This document shows, one piece after another, positions 35,424 to 46,649 of a stretch of DNA of 64,000 nt. How positions within the stretch are numbered: position 1 is the stretch's first letter; each line of letters opens with the position of its first letter. The position numbers and the translations under genes were made by a program. Below the pieces are notes generated by a model. The model made no database searches, had not been told where the DNA came from, and worked only from the letters and a program-made list of their open reading frames with translations. Source of the stretch: Xanthomonas sp. 10-10 (GTDB lineage: Bacteria; Pseudomonadota; Gammaproteobacteria; Xanthomonadales; Xanthomonadaceae); assembly GCF_040182365.1 (NCBI RefSeq), contig NZ_CP144460.1, positions 1,302,001 to 1,366,000 of the forward strand, read 5' to 3'.

Positions 35424-36821
35424 ATGAATCCTTCCGCCCCTTCTCCCGTTTCCGATTCCGCCGCCTCGTCGTGGGCGCCGGGTAGCTGGCGTGGCAAACC
35501 CGCCCTGCAGCTGCCGGTGTATCCGGACCAGGATGCGCTGCAGGCCGCCATGAGCGAGTTGGGGCAGTTGCCGCCTCTGGTGACCTCGTGGGAGATCTTC
35601 GCGCTCAAGCGCCAGCTGGCAGAGGCGCAGGAAGGCAAGCGCTTCCTGCTGCAGGGCGGCGATTGTGCGGAGAATTTCAGCGATTGCGAATCGGGTACGA
35701 TCTCCAATCGGCTGAAAGTGCTGCTGCAAATGAGCCTGGTGCTGGTGCATGGCCTGCGCCTGCCGGTGGTGCGGGTAGGGCGCTTTGCCGGGCAGTACGC
35801 CAAGCCGCGATCGGCCGATACCGAAACGCGCGATGGCGTGACCTTGCCCAGTTACCGCGGCGATGTGATCAATGCGCCGGCCTTCACCGAGGCCGCGCGC
35901 GTGCCCGACCCGCGCCGCATGATCACCGCGCACTCGCGGTCGGCGATGACGATGAACTTCGTGCGTGCGTTGATCGATGGCGGTTTCGCCGACCTGCACC
36001 ACCCCGAATACTGGAATCTGGACTGGGTGGGTTATTCGCCGCTGGCGGCGGACTACCAGAAGATGGTGGCGTCGATCGGCGACGCGGTGCGCTTCATGGA
36101 AACCCTGTCCGGGTCGGAGGTGTACAACCTCAATCGCATCGACTTCTACACCTCGCACGAAGCGCTGTTGCTGCCCTACGAAGAGGGCCTGACCCGTCAG
36201 GTGCCGCGTCAGTGGGGCTGGTTCAACCTCAGCACGCATTACCCGTGGATCGGCATGCGCACCGCAGCGCTGGATGGCGCGCATGTGGAATATCTGCGTG
36301 GGGTGCGCAATCCGATTGCGATCAAGGTGGGGCCATCGGTGCAGCCGGATCAGCTGCTGCGCCTGATCGATGTGCTCAACCCCGAGGACGAACCCGGGCG
36401 CTTGAGCTTCATCCATCGCATGGGTGCGACCCAGATTGCCGAAAAATTGCCGCCGCTGCTGGATGCGGTCAAGCGCGATGGCCGACGCGTGTTGTGGGTC
36501 TGCGATGCGATGCACGGCAATACCGAAAGCACCGGAAACGGCTATAAAACCCGGCGTTTCGACAATATCCGCAGCGAAGTGGAGTTGTCGTTCGACCTGC
36601 ATGCGGCGGCCGGCACACGGCTGGGCGGCGTGCATCTGGAACTGACCGGCGAAGACGTCACCGAATGCACCGGCGGTGCGCGCGAGCTCACCGAGCGCGA
36701 TCTGGAGCGTGCCTATCGCTCCAGCGTGGACCCGCGCTTGAACTATGAGCAGTCGCTGGAAATTGCGATGGCGATCGTGCGCAAGCAACAACAGGTGAGC
36801 TCGCAGCCGCTGGGCGCGTGA
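35424..36821 (+). CDS. 3-deoxy-7-phosphoheptulonate (DAHP) synthase, class II
   Basis: This enzyme joins phosphoenolpyruvate and erythrose 4-phosphate in the first step of the shikimate pathway. From the ATG at 35424 it has 465 residues. FLLQGGDCAENF around residues 75-85, with the metal-ligand Cys81, and DFYTSHEALLLPYE, THYPWIGMRT and KVGPSVQPD identify the class II (plant/actinobacterial) type, distinct from E. coli AroG/F/H. AGGAG lies 10 nt before the ATG. Class II members in other bacteria can be feedback-regulated; nothing here shows how this one is controlled. Confidence 0.94.
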   Translation: MNPSAPSPVSDSAASSWAPGSWRGKPALQLPVYPDQDALQAAMSELGQLPPLVTSWEIFALKRQLAEAQEGKRFLLQGGDCAENFSDCESGTISNRLKVLLQMSLVLVHGLRLPVVRVGRFAGQYAKPRSADTETRDGVTLPSYRGDVINAPAFTEAARVPDPRRMITAHSRSAMTMNFVRALIDGGFADLHHPEYWNLDWVGYSPLAADYQKMVASIGDAVRFMETLSGSEVYNLNRIDFYTSHEALLLPYEEGLTRQVPRQWGWFNLSTHYPWIGMRTAALDGAHVEYLRGVRNPIAIKVGPSVQPDQLLRLIDVLNPEDEPGRLSFIHRMGATQIAEKLPPLLDAVKRDGRRVLWVCDAMHGNTESTGNGYKTRRFDNIRSEVELSFDLHAAAGTRLGGVHLELTGEDVTECTGGARELTERDLERAYRSSVDPRLNYEQSLEIAMAIVRKQQQVSSQPLGA

Positions 36822-36906
36822 CCGCACTGTACGCATGACGTGATGCTCATGCCGCGTGCGGCATGATGCTGCAGCCATCCCTCTTTCCCCCCACAGGAGG
36901 AACGGT

Positions 36907-38034
36907 TTGACTGCCGATTGGAACGTCATCCGCGAATACGCAATCCCGCTAGGCGCCGCGCTGCTGGCGGGCATCGTCACCTGGTCGCTGATGCTGTGGC
37001 TGTTCCGCCGCATGCAGGGCCGCGACTACCGCCGCGCACGCATCCTTCGCGTGGTCACGCTGCCGGCGGCCTTCATCCTGCCGCTGCTGTTTCTGGGGGT
37101 CGCCACCGAAGCGACGCCGCTGTCCGGCAAGGCGCTGGCAGCGGTGCAGCACCTGTTGCATGTCGGCATCGTCGGCTGCGTCACCTGGCTGCTGGTACGC
37201 GCAGTGGCAGCCGGCGAGGCGGCAATCCTGCGCAGCAATCCGATCGAGGTATCGGACAATCTCACCGCGCGGCGTATCCAGACCCAGACACGGGTGCTGA
37301 GCCGGGTGGTGATGGGCGCGGTGATCCTGCTCGGCATCTCGGTGGTGTTGCTTGGCTTCGAGCAGGTGCGCCAGATCGGCAAGACATTGCTGGCATCGGC
37401 CGGCATCATCGGGCTGGTGGCCGGTATCGCGGCCAAGCCGGTCTTCGGCAACCTGATCGCCGGGCTGCAGATCGCCTTGACCCAGCCGATCCGTCTGGAC
37501 GATGTGGTGATCGTGGAAGGCGAGTGGGGCCGCATCGAAGAGATCGGCAGCTCGTATGTGGTGGTGCGCATCTGGGACGAGCGACGCATGGTGGTGCCGC
37601 TGACCTGGTTTATCGAGAACCCGTTCCAGAACTGGACGCGGGCCAGTGCGGATCTGCTCGGTACCGCGTTCTTGTGGCTGGATTACCGCACGCCGATCGC
37701 GGCAGTGCGCGCGGAACTTGAGCGCATCTGCCAGAGCGAGCCGCTCTGGGATGGGCGTGTGTGCGTTACCCAGATCACCGACACCAGCGACAACACCATC
37801 CAGGTCCGCTTGTTGGTGAGCGCGCGCAATTCTGGCGATGCGTTCGATCTGCGCTGCCTGGTGCGCGAGCGCATGATCGACTTTCTGACCCGCGAGCACG
37901 CGTACGCGCTGCCCAGGATCCGCGCCGAAATTGCAGCGCAGGAACAGCCGGTGTCGCGTGCTGCAGCACCGATCTCGCCGGAAGGCGTCCGCTCGCCGGG
38001 TGCGGAAGACGGCGAGCCGGCGGCATCGATCTAG
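36907..38034 (+). CDS. MscS-family mechanosensitive ion channel
   Basis: Channels of this family open on membrane tension and release solutes under osmotic downshift. The start chosen is TTG at 36907, 5 nt after a perfect AGGAGG, giving 375 residues. There are about four hydrophobic spans, then the pore-lining and beta domain GIIGLVAGIAAKPVFGN, QPIRLDDVV, WGRIEEIGSSYVVVRIWD, VVPLTWFIENPFQNW. The last 35 residues are low-complexity. It follows the DAHP synthase by 85 nt; a functional link is not evident. Confidence 0.88.
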   Translation: MTADWNVIREYAIPLGAALLAGIVTWSLMLWLFRRMQGRDYRRARILRVVTLPAAFILPLLFLGVATEATPLSGKALAAVQHLLHVGIVGCVTWLLVRAVAAGEAAILRSNPIEVSDNLTARRIQTQTRVLSRVVMGAVILLGISVVLLGFEQVRQIGKTLLASAGIIGLVAGIAAKPVFGNLIAGLQIALTQPIRLDDVVIVEGEWGRIEEIGSSYVVVRIWDERRMVVPLTWFIENPFQNWTRASADLLGTAFLWLDYRTPIAAVRAELERICQSEPLWDGRVCVTQITDTSDNTIQVRLLVSARNSGDAFDLRCLVRERMIDFLTREHAYALPRIRAEIAAQEQPVSRAAAPISPEGVRSPGAEDGEPAASI

Positions 38035-38119
38035 CGGTGCCTGCCGACGCGCCCGGCCCGCGATGGTGTGCGCATGCTGTCGATGTCTGCACCGCCTGCC
38101 TGCTGCGTTGCGCACTCGG

Positions 38120-39751
38120 TCAGTCCGGCGTGTCCGTTTGCGATGCGGTGGCTGGTGTCGCCGGCGGTACGCTCGGCGCGTAGCCGGGCGCAAATCGCGC
38201 GTGACTGCGCTGCTCATAGGCATAGGCTAGGGCGATCAGGCGCGGCTCGCTCCACGCGGTGCCCATGAACAGCAGTCCGAGCGGCAGGCCCCGGGTCTGC
38301 CCCATCGGCACGCTCAGGCTGGGATACCCGGCCACTGCGGCGGCGCCGTATCCGGCGCCGGGAAAGCTGTCGCCCTTGCCGAGCGTGGTGACCCAGGCGG
38401 GGCCGGTGGTCGGCACGATCAGCGCATCCAGGCGATCGGCCTTCAGAGCTGCGTCGATGCCTTGTTCGCCGGCGAGCCGCCGGGCGCTGGCGCGTGAGCT
38501 CAGATAGCCAGGATCCCCCAGGCCCGGCGCAGCCTGCGCCTGCTCGAACAATTCCTGGCCGAAGTAGGGCATTTCGCGCTGCGCATTGGCGCGATTGAAG
38601 GCAATCAGCGCATCGAGGTCTTTGACCGGTGCGGCGTGGCTGCGCAGATAGGCATTCAAGCCGGCCTTGAATTCGACCAGTAAGACCATCTGCTCAGCAG
38701 CATCCCACTTGCCATCCGTGACCAGGGCAGTCTCAACCACCGTGGCACCGGCCGCGCGCAAGATCTGCACGGCGCGATCCAATGCTGCGGCAATCGCCGG
38801 ATCTTCGCGTAGTGGATTGCGCAGCAGGCCCAGACGCGCGCCGCGCAGGCCATCGGGGTTGAGCTGGGCGAGATAGTTCGGTGTGGACGACGGCGCACTG
38901 CGTGCCGCCGGGTCCTGTGGATCGGGCGCGGCGATGGCCTGCAGCAGCGCGGCCGCGTCGGCGACGCTGCGCGTCATCGGGCCGGCGGTGTCCTGGCTGG
39001 CCGAGATCGGAATGATGCCGTCGCGGCTGACCAGCCCGACGGTGGGCTTGAGCCCGACCAGGCCATTGACCGCAGCCGGGCAGGTGATGCTGCCATCGGT
39101 TTCGGTGCCGATGCCCACCGTGGCCAGGCTGGCGGCAATCGCCGCGCCGGTGCCGGCGCTGGAGCCGCAGGGGTTGCGATCCAGCGCGTACGGGTTGCGG
39201 GTCAACCCGCCGCGGCCGCTCCAGCCGGAGCTGGACTGGGTGGAGCGGAAGTTGGCCCATTCGCTCAGGTTGGTCTTGCCCAGGATCACTGCGCCGGCCG
39301 CGCGCAGCCGCTGCACCAGGAAGGCGTCGCGGGCGGGGCGAAACCCGGCCAGCGCCAATGAGCCGGCACTGTTGACCATGGGCACGGCGTCGATGTTGTC
39401 CTTGAGCAGCACCGGGATGCCGTGCAGCGGTCCGCGGATGCGGCCGGCGGCGCGTTCCGCGTCCAGGGTGCGCGCATCGGCTTCGGCTTGCGCATTGCGC
39501 TCGATCACGGCATTGAGCGTGGGGCCGGCGCGGTCGATGGTGGCGATCCGCTGCAGATAGGCGCGCGTCAGGTCCAGGCTGGTGGTGTCGCCGCGGGCCA
39601 TGCGGGCTTGCAGGCCGGCGATATCGGCATCGATCAGGTCGAGCGGTTTGGTTGCCGGCGCGGTGCCGGTTGCCGGGCGCTGCGGGTGGTCCGCATGCGC
39701 GCAGCCGCATAGCGCCAGCAGCAGCGCAAAGCACAAGGAGGTGGAGCGCAT
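38120..39751 (-). CDS. Amidase-signature-family lipoprotein
   Basis: Amidase-signature enzymes hydrolyse amide bonds; the substrate here is unknown. The 543 residues start with a lipoprotein signal, LALCGC, with lipidation expected at Cys16, so the enzyme is probably anchored to an envelope membrane. The Ser-cisSer-Lys triad is visible as Lys117 (VLLKDN), Ser197 (GSSAG) and Ser221 (TDGSITCP), with the 24-residue spacing between serines seen in the family. It is convergent with the MscS gene. A GatA-like housekeeping role is unlikely because of the lipoprotein signal. Confidence 0.88.
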   Translation of the reverse strand: MRSTSLCFALLLALCGCAHADHPQRPATGTAPATKPLDLIDADIAGLQARMARGDTTSLDLTRAYLQRIATIDRAGPTLNAVIERNAQAEADARTLDAERAAGRIRGPLHGIPVLLKDNIDAVPMVNSAGSLALAGFRPARDAFLVQRLRAAGAVILGKTNLSEWANFRSTQSSSGWSGRGGLTRNPYALDRNPCGSSAGTGAAIAASLATVGIGTETDGSITCPAAVNGLVGLKPTVGLVSRDGIIPISASQDTAGPMTRSVADAAALLQAIAAPDPQDPAARSAPSSTPNYLAQLNPDGLRGARLGLLRNPLREDPAIAAALDRAVQILRAAGATVVETALVTDGKWDAAEQMVLLVEFKAGLNAYLRSHAAPVKDLDALIAFNRANAQREMPYFGQELFEQAQAAPGLGDPGYLSSRASARRLAGEQGIDAALKADRLDALIVPTTGPAWVTTLGKGDSFPGAGYGAAAVAGYPSLSVPMGQTRGLPLGLLFMGTAWSEPRLIALAYAYEQRSHARFAPGYAPSVPPATPATASQTDTPD

Positions 39752-39841
39752 TGGCGGTTTTCCGCTGGGGGACTTGCCGCAGGCTAACGTCGCTGCGTCG
39801 GAGTAACAACGTGCCGGGGTGCCCGTGGACGGGCGGCAGGG

Positions 39842-40312
39842 TCAGCGACGTCGGCGCTTGACCAGATCGCGTGCCAGCACGCCGACCACGATCAGGTTGA
39901 TCGCCAGCACGGCCCAGGCGGTCCAGCCAGGATGGCGGACGATGGCGTAGATATCGAAGGGTAGATAGATGGCCGCCGACAGGCAGCCCAGTAGCGAGGC
40001 CCAGGCCTTGGCACGCCACAACCCCCAGGCTTCCACCACATGCAGCAGGCCATAGGCCAGCATGGCAGCGGCCGCCAGATGCACCGCATCGGGGCTGATG
40101 GTCTTGAGCAACGACGGCAGTGCGCCGTGGTCCGGATCCAGATTGAAGCGGCGGATCAGCGTGCTGACCGCGTTCTGCAGCGGGAGCGGGCCCAGAATTT
40201 CCAGGCCCGTCGCCGCCAACAGCGCAAGCCCGCCCTTGACCGCCTCCAGCAAGGCGATCGCGTGGAGACCCGGATGCGCACGCGGATCCGGGCTATAGGG
40301 CGTCTTGCTCAC
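39842..40312 (-). CDS. DUF2127-type membrane protein
   Basis: The 156-residue protein has about four hydrophobic spans and basic ends (KRRRR at the C-terminus). Segments such as HAIALLEAVKGGLAL, AAAAMLAYGLLHVVEAWGLW and YLPFDIYAIV resemble the DUF2127 membrane family, whose function is unknown. It starts 16 nt after typA, so the two are probably cotranscribed. Confidence 0.7.
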   Translation of the reverse strand: MSKTPYSPDPRAHPGLHAIALLEAVKGGLALLAATGLEILGPLPLQNAVSTLIRRFNLDPDHGALPSLLKTISPDAVHLAAAAMLAYGLLHVVEAWGLWRAKAWASLLGCLSAAIYLPFDIYAIVRHPGWTAWAVLAINLIVVGVLARDLVKRRRR

Positions 40313-40328
40313 GACTGGACGTCAGTGC

Positions 40329-42158
40329 TTAGCCGGAACGGCCAGCGCGCTTGCGGTCGCTTTCGGTCAGGAACTTCTTGCGCAGGCGGATTTCCTTCGG
40401 GGTGACTTCCACCAGCTCGTCGTCCTCGATGAAGTCCAGGGCCTGTTCCAGCGTGTACTTGATCGCCGGGGTCAGCTTGATCGCGTCGTCCTTGCCCGAA
40501 GCGCGCATGTTGGTCAGCGGCTTGGTCTTGATCGCGTTGACGGTCAGGTCGTTATCCTTGGAGTGGATGCCGATCAGCTGGCCTTCGTACACGTTGTCGC
40601 CTTCGGCAGCGAACAGGCGGCCACGCTCTTCCAGCGGCCCCAGCGCATAGGCCGGAGTTGCGCCCGGTGCGTTGGCGATCATCACGCCGTTCTGGCGCTT
40701 GGCGATGGCGCCCTGTTCCTTCGGGCCGTAATGGTCGAACACGTGGAACAGCAGGCCCGAGCCCTGGGTCAGGGTGCGGAACTCGTTCTGGAAGCCGATC
40801 AGGCCACGCGCCGGGATCATGTAATCCAGGCGCACGCGGCCCTTGCCGTCCGGCTCCATGTTCTTCAGCTGGCCCTTGCGGGTGCCCAGCTTTTCCATCA
40901 CGCCGCCCTGGTGCTGTTCTTCGATATCCACCACCAGCTGTTCGATCGGCTCCATCTGCTTGCCGTCGATTTCCTTGATGATGACTTCCGGACGCGACAC
41001 GGCCAGCTCGTAGCCTTCGCGACGCATGTTCTCGATCAGCACCGACAAGTGCAGTTCGCCACGGCCGGAGACCAGGAACTTGTCGGCGTCCGAGCCTTCT
41101 TCGACCTTCAGTGCCACGTTGTGCACCTTCTCGCGGTCCAGACGGTCGCGCAGCTGGCGGCTGGTCAGGAACTTGCCACCGGACAGGTCCTTGTTGCCGG
41201 CGAACGGCGAGTTGTTGACCTGGAAGGTCATCGAGATGGTCGGCTCGTCCACAGTCAGCGCCGGCAGCGCTTCCGGGTGCTCAAGCGCACACACGGTGTC
41301 GGAAATGGTCAGCTCGGCCACGCCGGAGATGGCGACGATGTCGCCGGCCTCGGCGGTGTCCTGCTCGATGCGTTCCAGGCCCAGGAAGCCCAGCACCTGC
41401 AGCACCTTGCCCTGACGCTTCTTGCCTTCGCGGTCGATCACGCTGACCGGCATGTTCTTCTTCAGCACGCCGCGCTGGATGCGGCCGATGCCGATCACGC
41501 CGACGAAGTTGTTGTAGTCCAGCTGGCTGATGCGCATCTGGAACGGGCCGTCCGGATCCACGTCCGGTGCCGACACATGCTGCATGATCGCTTCGTACAG
41601 CGGGGTCATGTCGCCGTCGCGCACGTCCGAATCCAGGCTGGCGTAGCCGTTCAGTGCGGAGGTGTAGACGATCGGGAAGTCCAGCTGCTCGTCGGTAGCG
41701 CCGAGCTTGTCGAACAGGTCGAACACCTGGTCGATCACCCAGTCCGGGCGTGCGCCGGGACGGTCGATCTTGTTGACCACCACGATCGGCTTGAAGCCCA
41801 TCGCAAACGCCTTCTGGGTCACGAAGCGGGTCTGCGGCATCGGGCCGTCCATCGCGTCGACCAGGATCAGCACCGAGTCCACCATCGACAGCACGCGCTC
41901 GACTTCGCCACCGAAGTCGGCGTGTCCCGGGGTGTCGACGATGTTGATGCGGTTGCCGTTCCAGGTGATGGCCGTGTTCTTGGCCAGGATCGTGATGCCA
42001 CGTTCCTTTTCCTGATCGTTGCTGTCCATCACACGCTCAGCCAAGACGGTGCGTTCGGACAGGGTGCCGGACTGCTTCAGCAGGCAGTCGACGAGGGTGG
42101 TCTTGCCATGGTCGACGTGCGCGACGATGGCGATATTGCGGAGTTTTTCAATGGACAT
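40329..42158 (-). CDS. typA: Ribosome-associated GTPase TypA/BipA
   Basis: TypA binds the ribosome like EF-G and supports 50S assembly and stress or cold adaptation. The 609 residues contain G1 AHVDHGKTT (residues 13-21), [13 protein letters not shown]4 [12 protein letters not shown] and the C-terminal domain ending [17 protein letters not shown] in pieces. A TATAAT sits upstream on the minus strand. It is divergent from the cyclophilin gene. Confidence 0.98.
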   Translation of the reverse strand: MSIEKLRNIAIVAHVDHGKTTLVDCLLKQSGTLSERTVLAERVMDSNDQEKERGITILAKNTAITWNGNRINIVDTPGHADFGGEVERVLSMVDSVLILVDAMDGPMPQTRFVTQKAFAMGFKPIVVVNKIDRPGARPDWVIDQVFDLFDKLGATDEQLDFPIVYTSALNGYASLDSDVRDGDMTPLYEAIMQHVSAPDVDPDGPFQMRISQLDYNNFVGVIGIGRIQRGVLKKNMPVSVIDREGKKRQGKVLQVLGFLGLERIEQDTAEAGDIVAISGVAELTISDTVCALEHPEALPALTVDEPTISMTFQVNNSPFAGNKDLSGGKFLTSRQLRDRLDREKVHNVALKVEEGSDADKFLVSGRGELHLSVLIENMRREGYELAVSRPEVIIKEIDGKQMEPIEQLVVDIEEQHQGGVMEKLGTRKGQLKNMEPDGKGRVRLDYMIPARGLIGFQNEFRTLTQGSGLLFHVFDHYGPKEQGAIAKRQNGVMIANAPGATPAYALGPLEERGRLFAAEGDNVYEGQLIGIHSKDNDLTVNAIKTKPLTNMRASGKDDAIKLTPAIKYTLEQALDFIEDDELVEVTPKEIRLRKKFLTESDRKRAGRSG

Positions 42159-42208
42159 GCGGAAAGGGCCCCTGTCTGGCGCCAGTCTTGAGATGAGGTA
42201 AGCCCGAC

Positions 42209-42214
42209 ATTATA
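42209..42214 (-). promoter_or_regulatory. -10 element of typA
   Basis: Reading the minus strand, TATAAT occurs here, 51 nt before the typA ATG, in the context CGCTATAATGTCGGG. The -35 region is poor, so a promoter is likely but not fully defined. Confidence 0.5.
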
Positions 42215-42402
42215 GCGGTTTCGTTGCGTTGCCGTTGCGGATTGACCGACGTCGGTTCAGATCGCCCATTCAGCCAGCGTGACGGCGCTCAGGATCCGGG
42301 CCCGGCCACGTCGTTGGACCATGGTCGTAACTGCGCGGTCGTCCACGCGCCCGGGTGTATCCTAATGGGCTGTTGATCACCCCAGAACCTGCAAGGATTT
42401 CC

Positions 42403-42897
42403 ATGTCCCTGATCGCCACTTTCGACACCTCCCGCGGCCCGATCGTTGTTGAGCTGTATCCGGAGAAGGCGCCGCTGACCGTCGCCAACTTCGTGAATCT
42501 GGCCAAGCGCGGCTTCTACAACGGCCTGAGCTTCCACCGCGTCATCGCCGACTTCATGATCCAGGGCGGTTGCCCGGAAGGTTCCGGCCGCGGCGGCCCG
42601 GGCTACCGTTTCGAAGACGAGACCAATAACGGCGTCGGCCACGAGCGCGGCGTGCTGTCCATGGCCAATGCCGGCCCGAACACCAATGGCAGCCAGTTCT
42701 TCATCACCCACACCGCCACCCCGTGGCTGGACGGCAAGCACACCGTGTTCGGCAAGGTCACCCAGGGCCTGGACGTGGTGGACAGCGTTGCCCAGGGCGA
42801 CACCATCAACACGCTCACCATCGAAGGCGACACCGACGCCGTGCTGGCCGCCAAGGCCGACCGCGTTGCGGAGTGGAACAAGATCCTCGCCGCCTGA
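42403..42897 (+). CDS. ppiB: Peptidyl-prolyl cis-trans isomerase, cyclophilin type
   Basis: Cyclophilins catalyse proline isomerisation in protein folding. The 164 residues, starting [18 protein letters not shown], lack a signal peptide, as in cytoplasmic PpiB. Catalytic-site motifs include [33 protein letters not shown] and [12 protein letters not shown]. The SD AAGGA is 5-6 nt before the ATG; an upstream in-frame extension has no SD. Confidence 0.95.
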   Translation: MSLIATFDTSRGPIVVELYPEKAPLTVANFVNLAKRGFYNGLSFHRVIADFMIQGGCPEGSGRGGPGYRFEDETNNGVGHERGVLSMANAGPNTNGSQFFITHTATPWLDGKHTVFGKVTQGLDVVDSVAQGDTINTLTIEGDTDAVLAAKADRVAEWNKILAA

Positions 42898-42913
42898 TCG
42901 CAGCCCCCCGTCG

Positions 42914-42941
42914 AACGGCCGCCTTGCGCGGCCGTTTGCTT
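42914..42941 (+). terminator. Hairpin after the cyclophilin gene
   Basis: AACGGCCGC (42914-42922) pairs with GCGGCCGTT (42928-42936) around CTTGC, then TGCTT. It is probably an intrinsic terminator with a poor T-tract. Confidence 0.55.
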
Positions 42942-43002
42942 GTCAATGCGCGCCGCCAGGCCTTGCGGCCCCCGCCAGCGCGCGACCCCCAACGCTTTTT
43001 AG

Positions 43003-44004
<1,002 letters not shown>

Positions 44005-44025
44005 TTCGCAGCGCGTTGCTACAAG

Positions 44026-44053
44026 AACGCCGGGCACTGCCCGGCGTTTTTTT
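44026..44053 (+). terminator. Terminator of mdh
   Basis: AACGCCGGGC (44026-44035) pairs perfectly with GCCCGGCGTT (44039-44048) around ACT, running into seven T. Confidence 0.92.
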
Positions 44054-44196
44054 GTGTCCACGTGCAGGCGCTGGACCTGCATGCGGAGCTCGATATGTTG
44101 CGATCGTTTGCGGGCAATGCGTGGTGACGACCCGCAGGCGCTGCGAGGGGCGGCTTGCCGTGTGACGTTACGCCAGCTGTCAGGCCGCAGTGCCGA

Positions 44197-44811
44197 TTAC
44201 GACAGGCCTTCGGCCTTCAGGGCGGCCTGCACATCGGCATCGGCATGCATGCGCTTGAAGAACGCATCCAGCGCGGTCAGGCCGGTGAGGTCGACGCCGG
44301 CTTTGTTGGCCCACCGCAAGGTCACGAACAGATAGGCATCGGCGCCGGTATGGCTGTCGCCGGCCAACCACTGCCGGCCCTGCAGATGCGTATCGACGCG
44401 TGTGTAGAGAGCGCGCAACTTGCTGCGTGCATCGTCGTGACTGCGCGCGATCAATGCCTGATCCTGCAGATACGCCGTGCTGCCGAAGATCGGCTTGAAG
44501 GTCGGATGTACATCGGCATTGGAAAAGGCGATCCAGCGATTGATTTCGGCGCGGCTGCGCGCGCTGCCATCACCGCCAAGGCTGGTGAGCGGCGCAACAT
44601 CGGCGATGTAATTCAGGATGGCCGCGTTCTGGGTTAGGGCCCAATCATCGACCATCAGTAACGGCACTGCGCCAGCGGGATTGAGCTGCAGATACTCGGG
44701 CGACTTCATGGTTGCTGCATCGACCACGACCAGGTCGAACGGAAGCCCGGACCAGCGCAACACAATGTGGTCTGCAAGCGAACAGGCGCCGGGCTTGGTG
44801 TAGAGCTTCAT
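44197..44811 (-). CDS. Glutathione S-transferase
   Basis: The protein joins glutathione to electrophiles or takes part in related thiol chemistry. From MKLYTKPGACSL it has 204 residues. GACS near residues 9-12 fits a bacterial beta-class active-site Cys/Ser, and NPAGAVPLLMVDD and NAAILNYIAD are the glutathione-binding turns. The frame is open 23 codons upstream, but the family start is preferred. Convergent with mdh. Confidence 0.9.
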   Translation of the reverse strand: MKLYTKPGACSLADHIVLRWSGLPFDLVVVDAATMKSPEYLQLNPAGAVPLLMVDDWALTQNAAILNYIADVAPLTSLGGDGSARSRAEINRWIAFSNADVHPTFKPIFGSTAYLQDQALIARSHDDARSKLRALYTRVDTHLQGRQWLAGDSHTGADAYLFVTLRWANKAGVDLTGLTALDAFFKRMHADADVQAALKAEGLS

Positions 44812-45084
44812 GTGCATCCAATGGTGAAGAGGGGATGCAAGCTTAGCCGGGTTGTGCGGCAAGCTGTGCCGCCTGCCCATCGGCGGTGGCCTGGGCGCTG
44901 CCGCCCATCGGCATCGTCACGCGTAGCGATCTGCGGGCTGCACGCACCGGGCGCTCGGCTGCATCGGGGGGCATGCTGCGCAGTCGCGCATCGACTGGCG
45001 TGTGCGACAACCTGTCGCTGTTGGCCGGCCGCGTCATCGCAACGGTTCGGACACGTTGCAACGCGCTATCGGCGCACGCTGTCG

Positions 45085-45546
45085 CTACGACGCAGTCCGC
45101 GGGCGCAGCTTCTGCACGCGGTAGAAAGTGTGATCGCCGATGGTGGCAACCTGATACGCATTCCGCCAACTCGGGCTGGCAATCGCGCTGGCAGCAAAGT
45201 GGCTCGCGCCAGGCACGATCTCCTTGCGCTGGCCCACCGGCAACGCCCAGTTGCGTTCGGCGGCGAGGGCAACACCCAATGCCTTGTTCCAGGCGTCGTC
45301 GTTCTTCAACTGCGTGCCTGGCGCGACGATCGTCGGTGCAAACTGCTTGCGTGCAGTGACCACCTCACACATCGAGTCGCCCCACAAGCCGCTGTCCAGT
45401 CGACGCAACGCAACTTCAGCGACAGCCTGTTGGCCGCGCAAGGTCTGGTCGCGCGCTTCCAGATAAACGGTCGTACTCAAGCACAGTGAATCTGCAGCTG
45501 GCTGCGGCATCAATTGCGCCAGCCAGAATATCCAAATCATCTTCAT
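45085..45546 (-). CDS. SleB-type cell wall hydrolase
   Basis: Proteins of this family (Hydrolase_2) cleave peptidoglycan or are predicted to. From the ATG at 45546, 6 nt after AAGGAG, it has 153 residues. The N-terminus is hydrophobic (MIWIFWLAQLM) and could be a short export signal. STTVYLEARDQTLRGQQAVAEV is the family motif (in pieces), with the expected Glu, then WNKALGVALAA and GASHFAA. Spore germination is not relevant in this organism. A structured leader lies upstream. Confidence 0.75.
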   Translation of the reverse strand: MKMIWIFWLAQLMPQPAADSLCLSTTVYLEARDQTLRGQQAVAEVALRRLDSGLWGDSMCEVVTARKQFAPTIVAPGTQLKNDDAWNKALGVALAAERNWALPVGQRKEIVPGASHFAASAIASPSWRNAYQVATIGDHTFYRVQKLRPRTAS

Positions 45547-45580
45547 ACAACTCCTTGCTCCGTATGGGCCGGTCCGCAGA

Positions 45581-45700
45581 GCATCCAAGGTGGATGCACC
45601 AATACGAAAGGCTTGGCGTCATGGGGAGGCGACCTGTCACGGGCCGCCCGGTCTTCGGTGAAAGAGGGATCTACCGAAGGTGCCCACCAAGTGAGGTGGG
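45581..45700 (-). promoter_or_regulatory. Three-hairpin leader upstream of the SleB-type gene
   Basis: Three inverted repeats lie within 120 nt: GCATCC (45581-45586) with GGATGC (45592-45597); CTTCGGT (45653-45659) with ACCGAAG (45673-45679); CCCACC (45683-45688) with GGTGGG (45695-45700). All would fold in the 5' leader of the hydrolase mRNA. I could not match the region to a known riboswitch class. Confidence 0.35.
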
Positions 45701-46649
45701 TCAAAAAGTTGGCGCAAGGTAGGCGGCGATCACATAATCTTGGCTGAATGGGCGGGGTTGACGCGGCGCGACTTCGGCGGTGTCTGCGTTATGCCCAAGG
45801 CACAGCACGCAAGGCAGCTGTAACGCGCGTCGCATTCGCCCAGGCGACACGGGTGCGTGCAGTGCCTGGTTCCGATATCGCGTGCACTGTGCAGCAAGAC
45901 GTTTGGCTGATTCTGCGTTCACGCCGGCTGCACGTTTCTTCTGGGCTACGAAAAGACACGCGGCGAACCTGCGCGTCATCGAGTCGACGATGATGGTCCG
46001 TCGCACGCGATTGCATGCGTGGGCACTGCGCATCTGTCGGTATCGTCGAGCAAGCCGTTGACGATGCGCAGCATGAACTCGCATGCGATGTCGGACGTTG
46101 CGTTATCGCATCGCTATCGCAACGATTCTGATGGCCGGGTTGTCGCACTCATGGGTGCTCAATCGTGATGCGCTCAGGCTTCGCTCGCGAGGCGTATATT
46201 CGAGATCGCCAAGCTAGGTGGCTGTCATGATGCTCATCGCGACGGTCATGCGCATCGCGAGTGGATGCTGGAGCCCAATCTATGATCATACGCACGCCGG
46301 CAACCGCAGCTTCAAAGCAAGCAAGTCGTCGGGTGACGATGCATATCGAATATGCGCGTGGCTTCGGCAGCGAAAACGGAAGGATCTTTTTCGAGCGTCG
46401 GCTATGTTGGTCACTACAAGTGACGCCTGAGGGCGACTAAAGAACTGCCCAGCCACCAGGCTTGCGCGGCCGTTGCCCGCAGTCGGCGTTTTCCGTTCGT
46501 AGACTGCTGTTCCCGTGCGCCGTCCACGCTCATTTGGCCACTGTTCGCTACGTTTTATCAGCCGCTAAATGGTTCGGTGCAGATTCAACAAACTATCTTC
46601 GCGCCGGTCTGGTCAAGGATCGGCTTTGGGTGCATCCGGATACAGGCAG
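45701..46649 (+). other. Region without recognisable genes
   Basis: About 950 nt between the SleB-type gene and the MFS gene. Open frames of up to about 127 codons exist on both strands but none is recognisable or has a good SD. The right half looks less G+C-rich than its surroundings. It could hold a decayed gene; nothing firm is seen. Confidence 0.35.

Noticed and set aside
40305-42191. 628-codon plus-strand open frame over typA.
   Set aside because: Antisense shadow of typA, which has full GTPase motifs; the alternative has no SD or family match.
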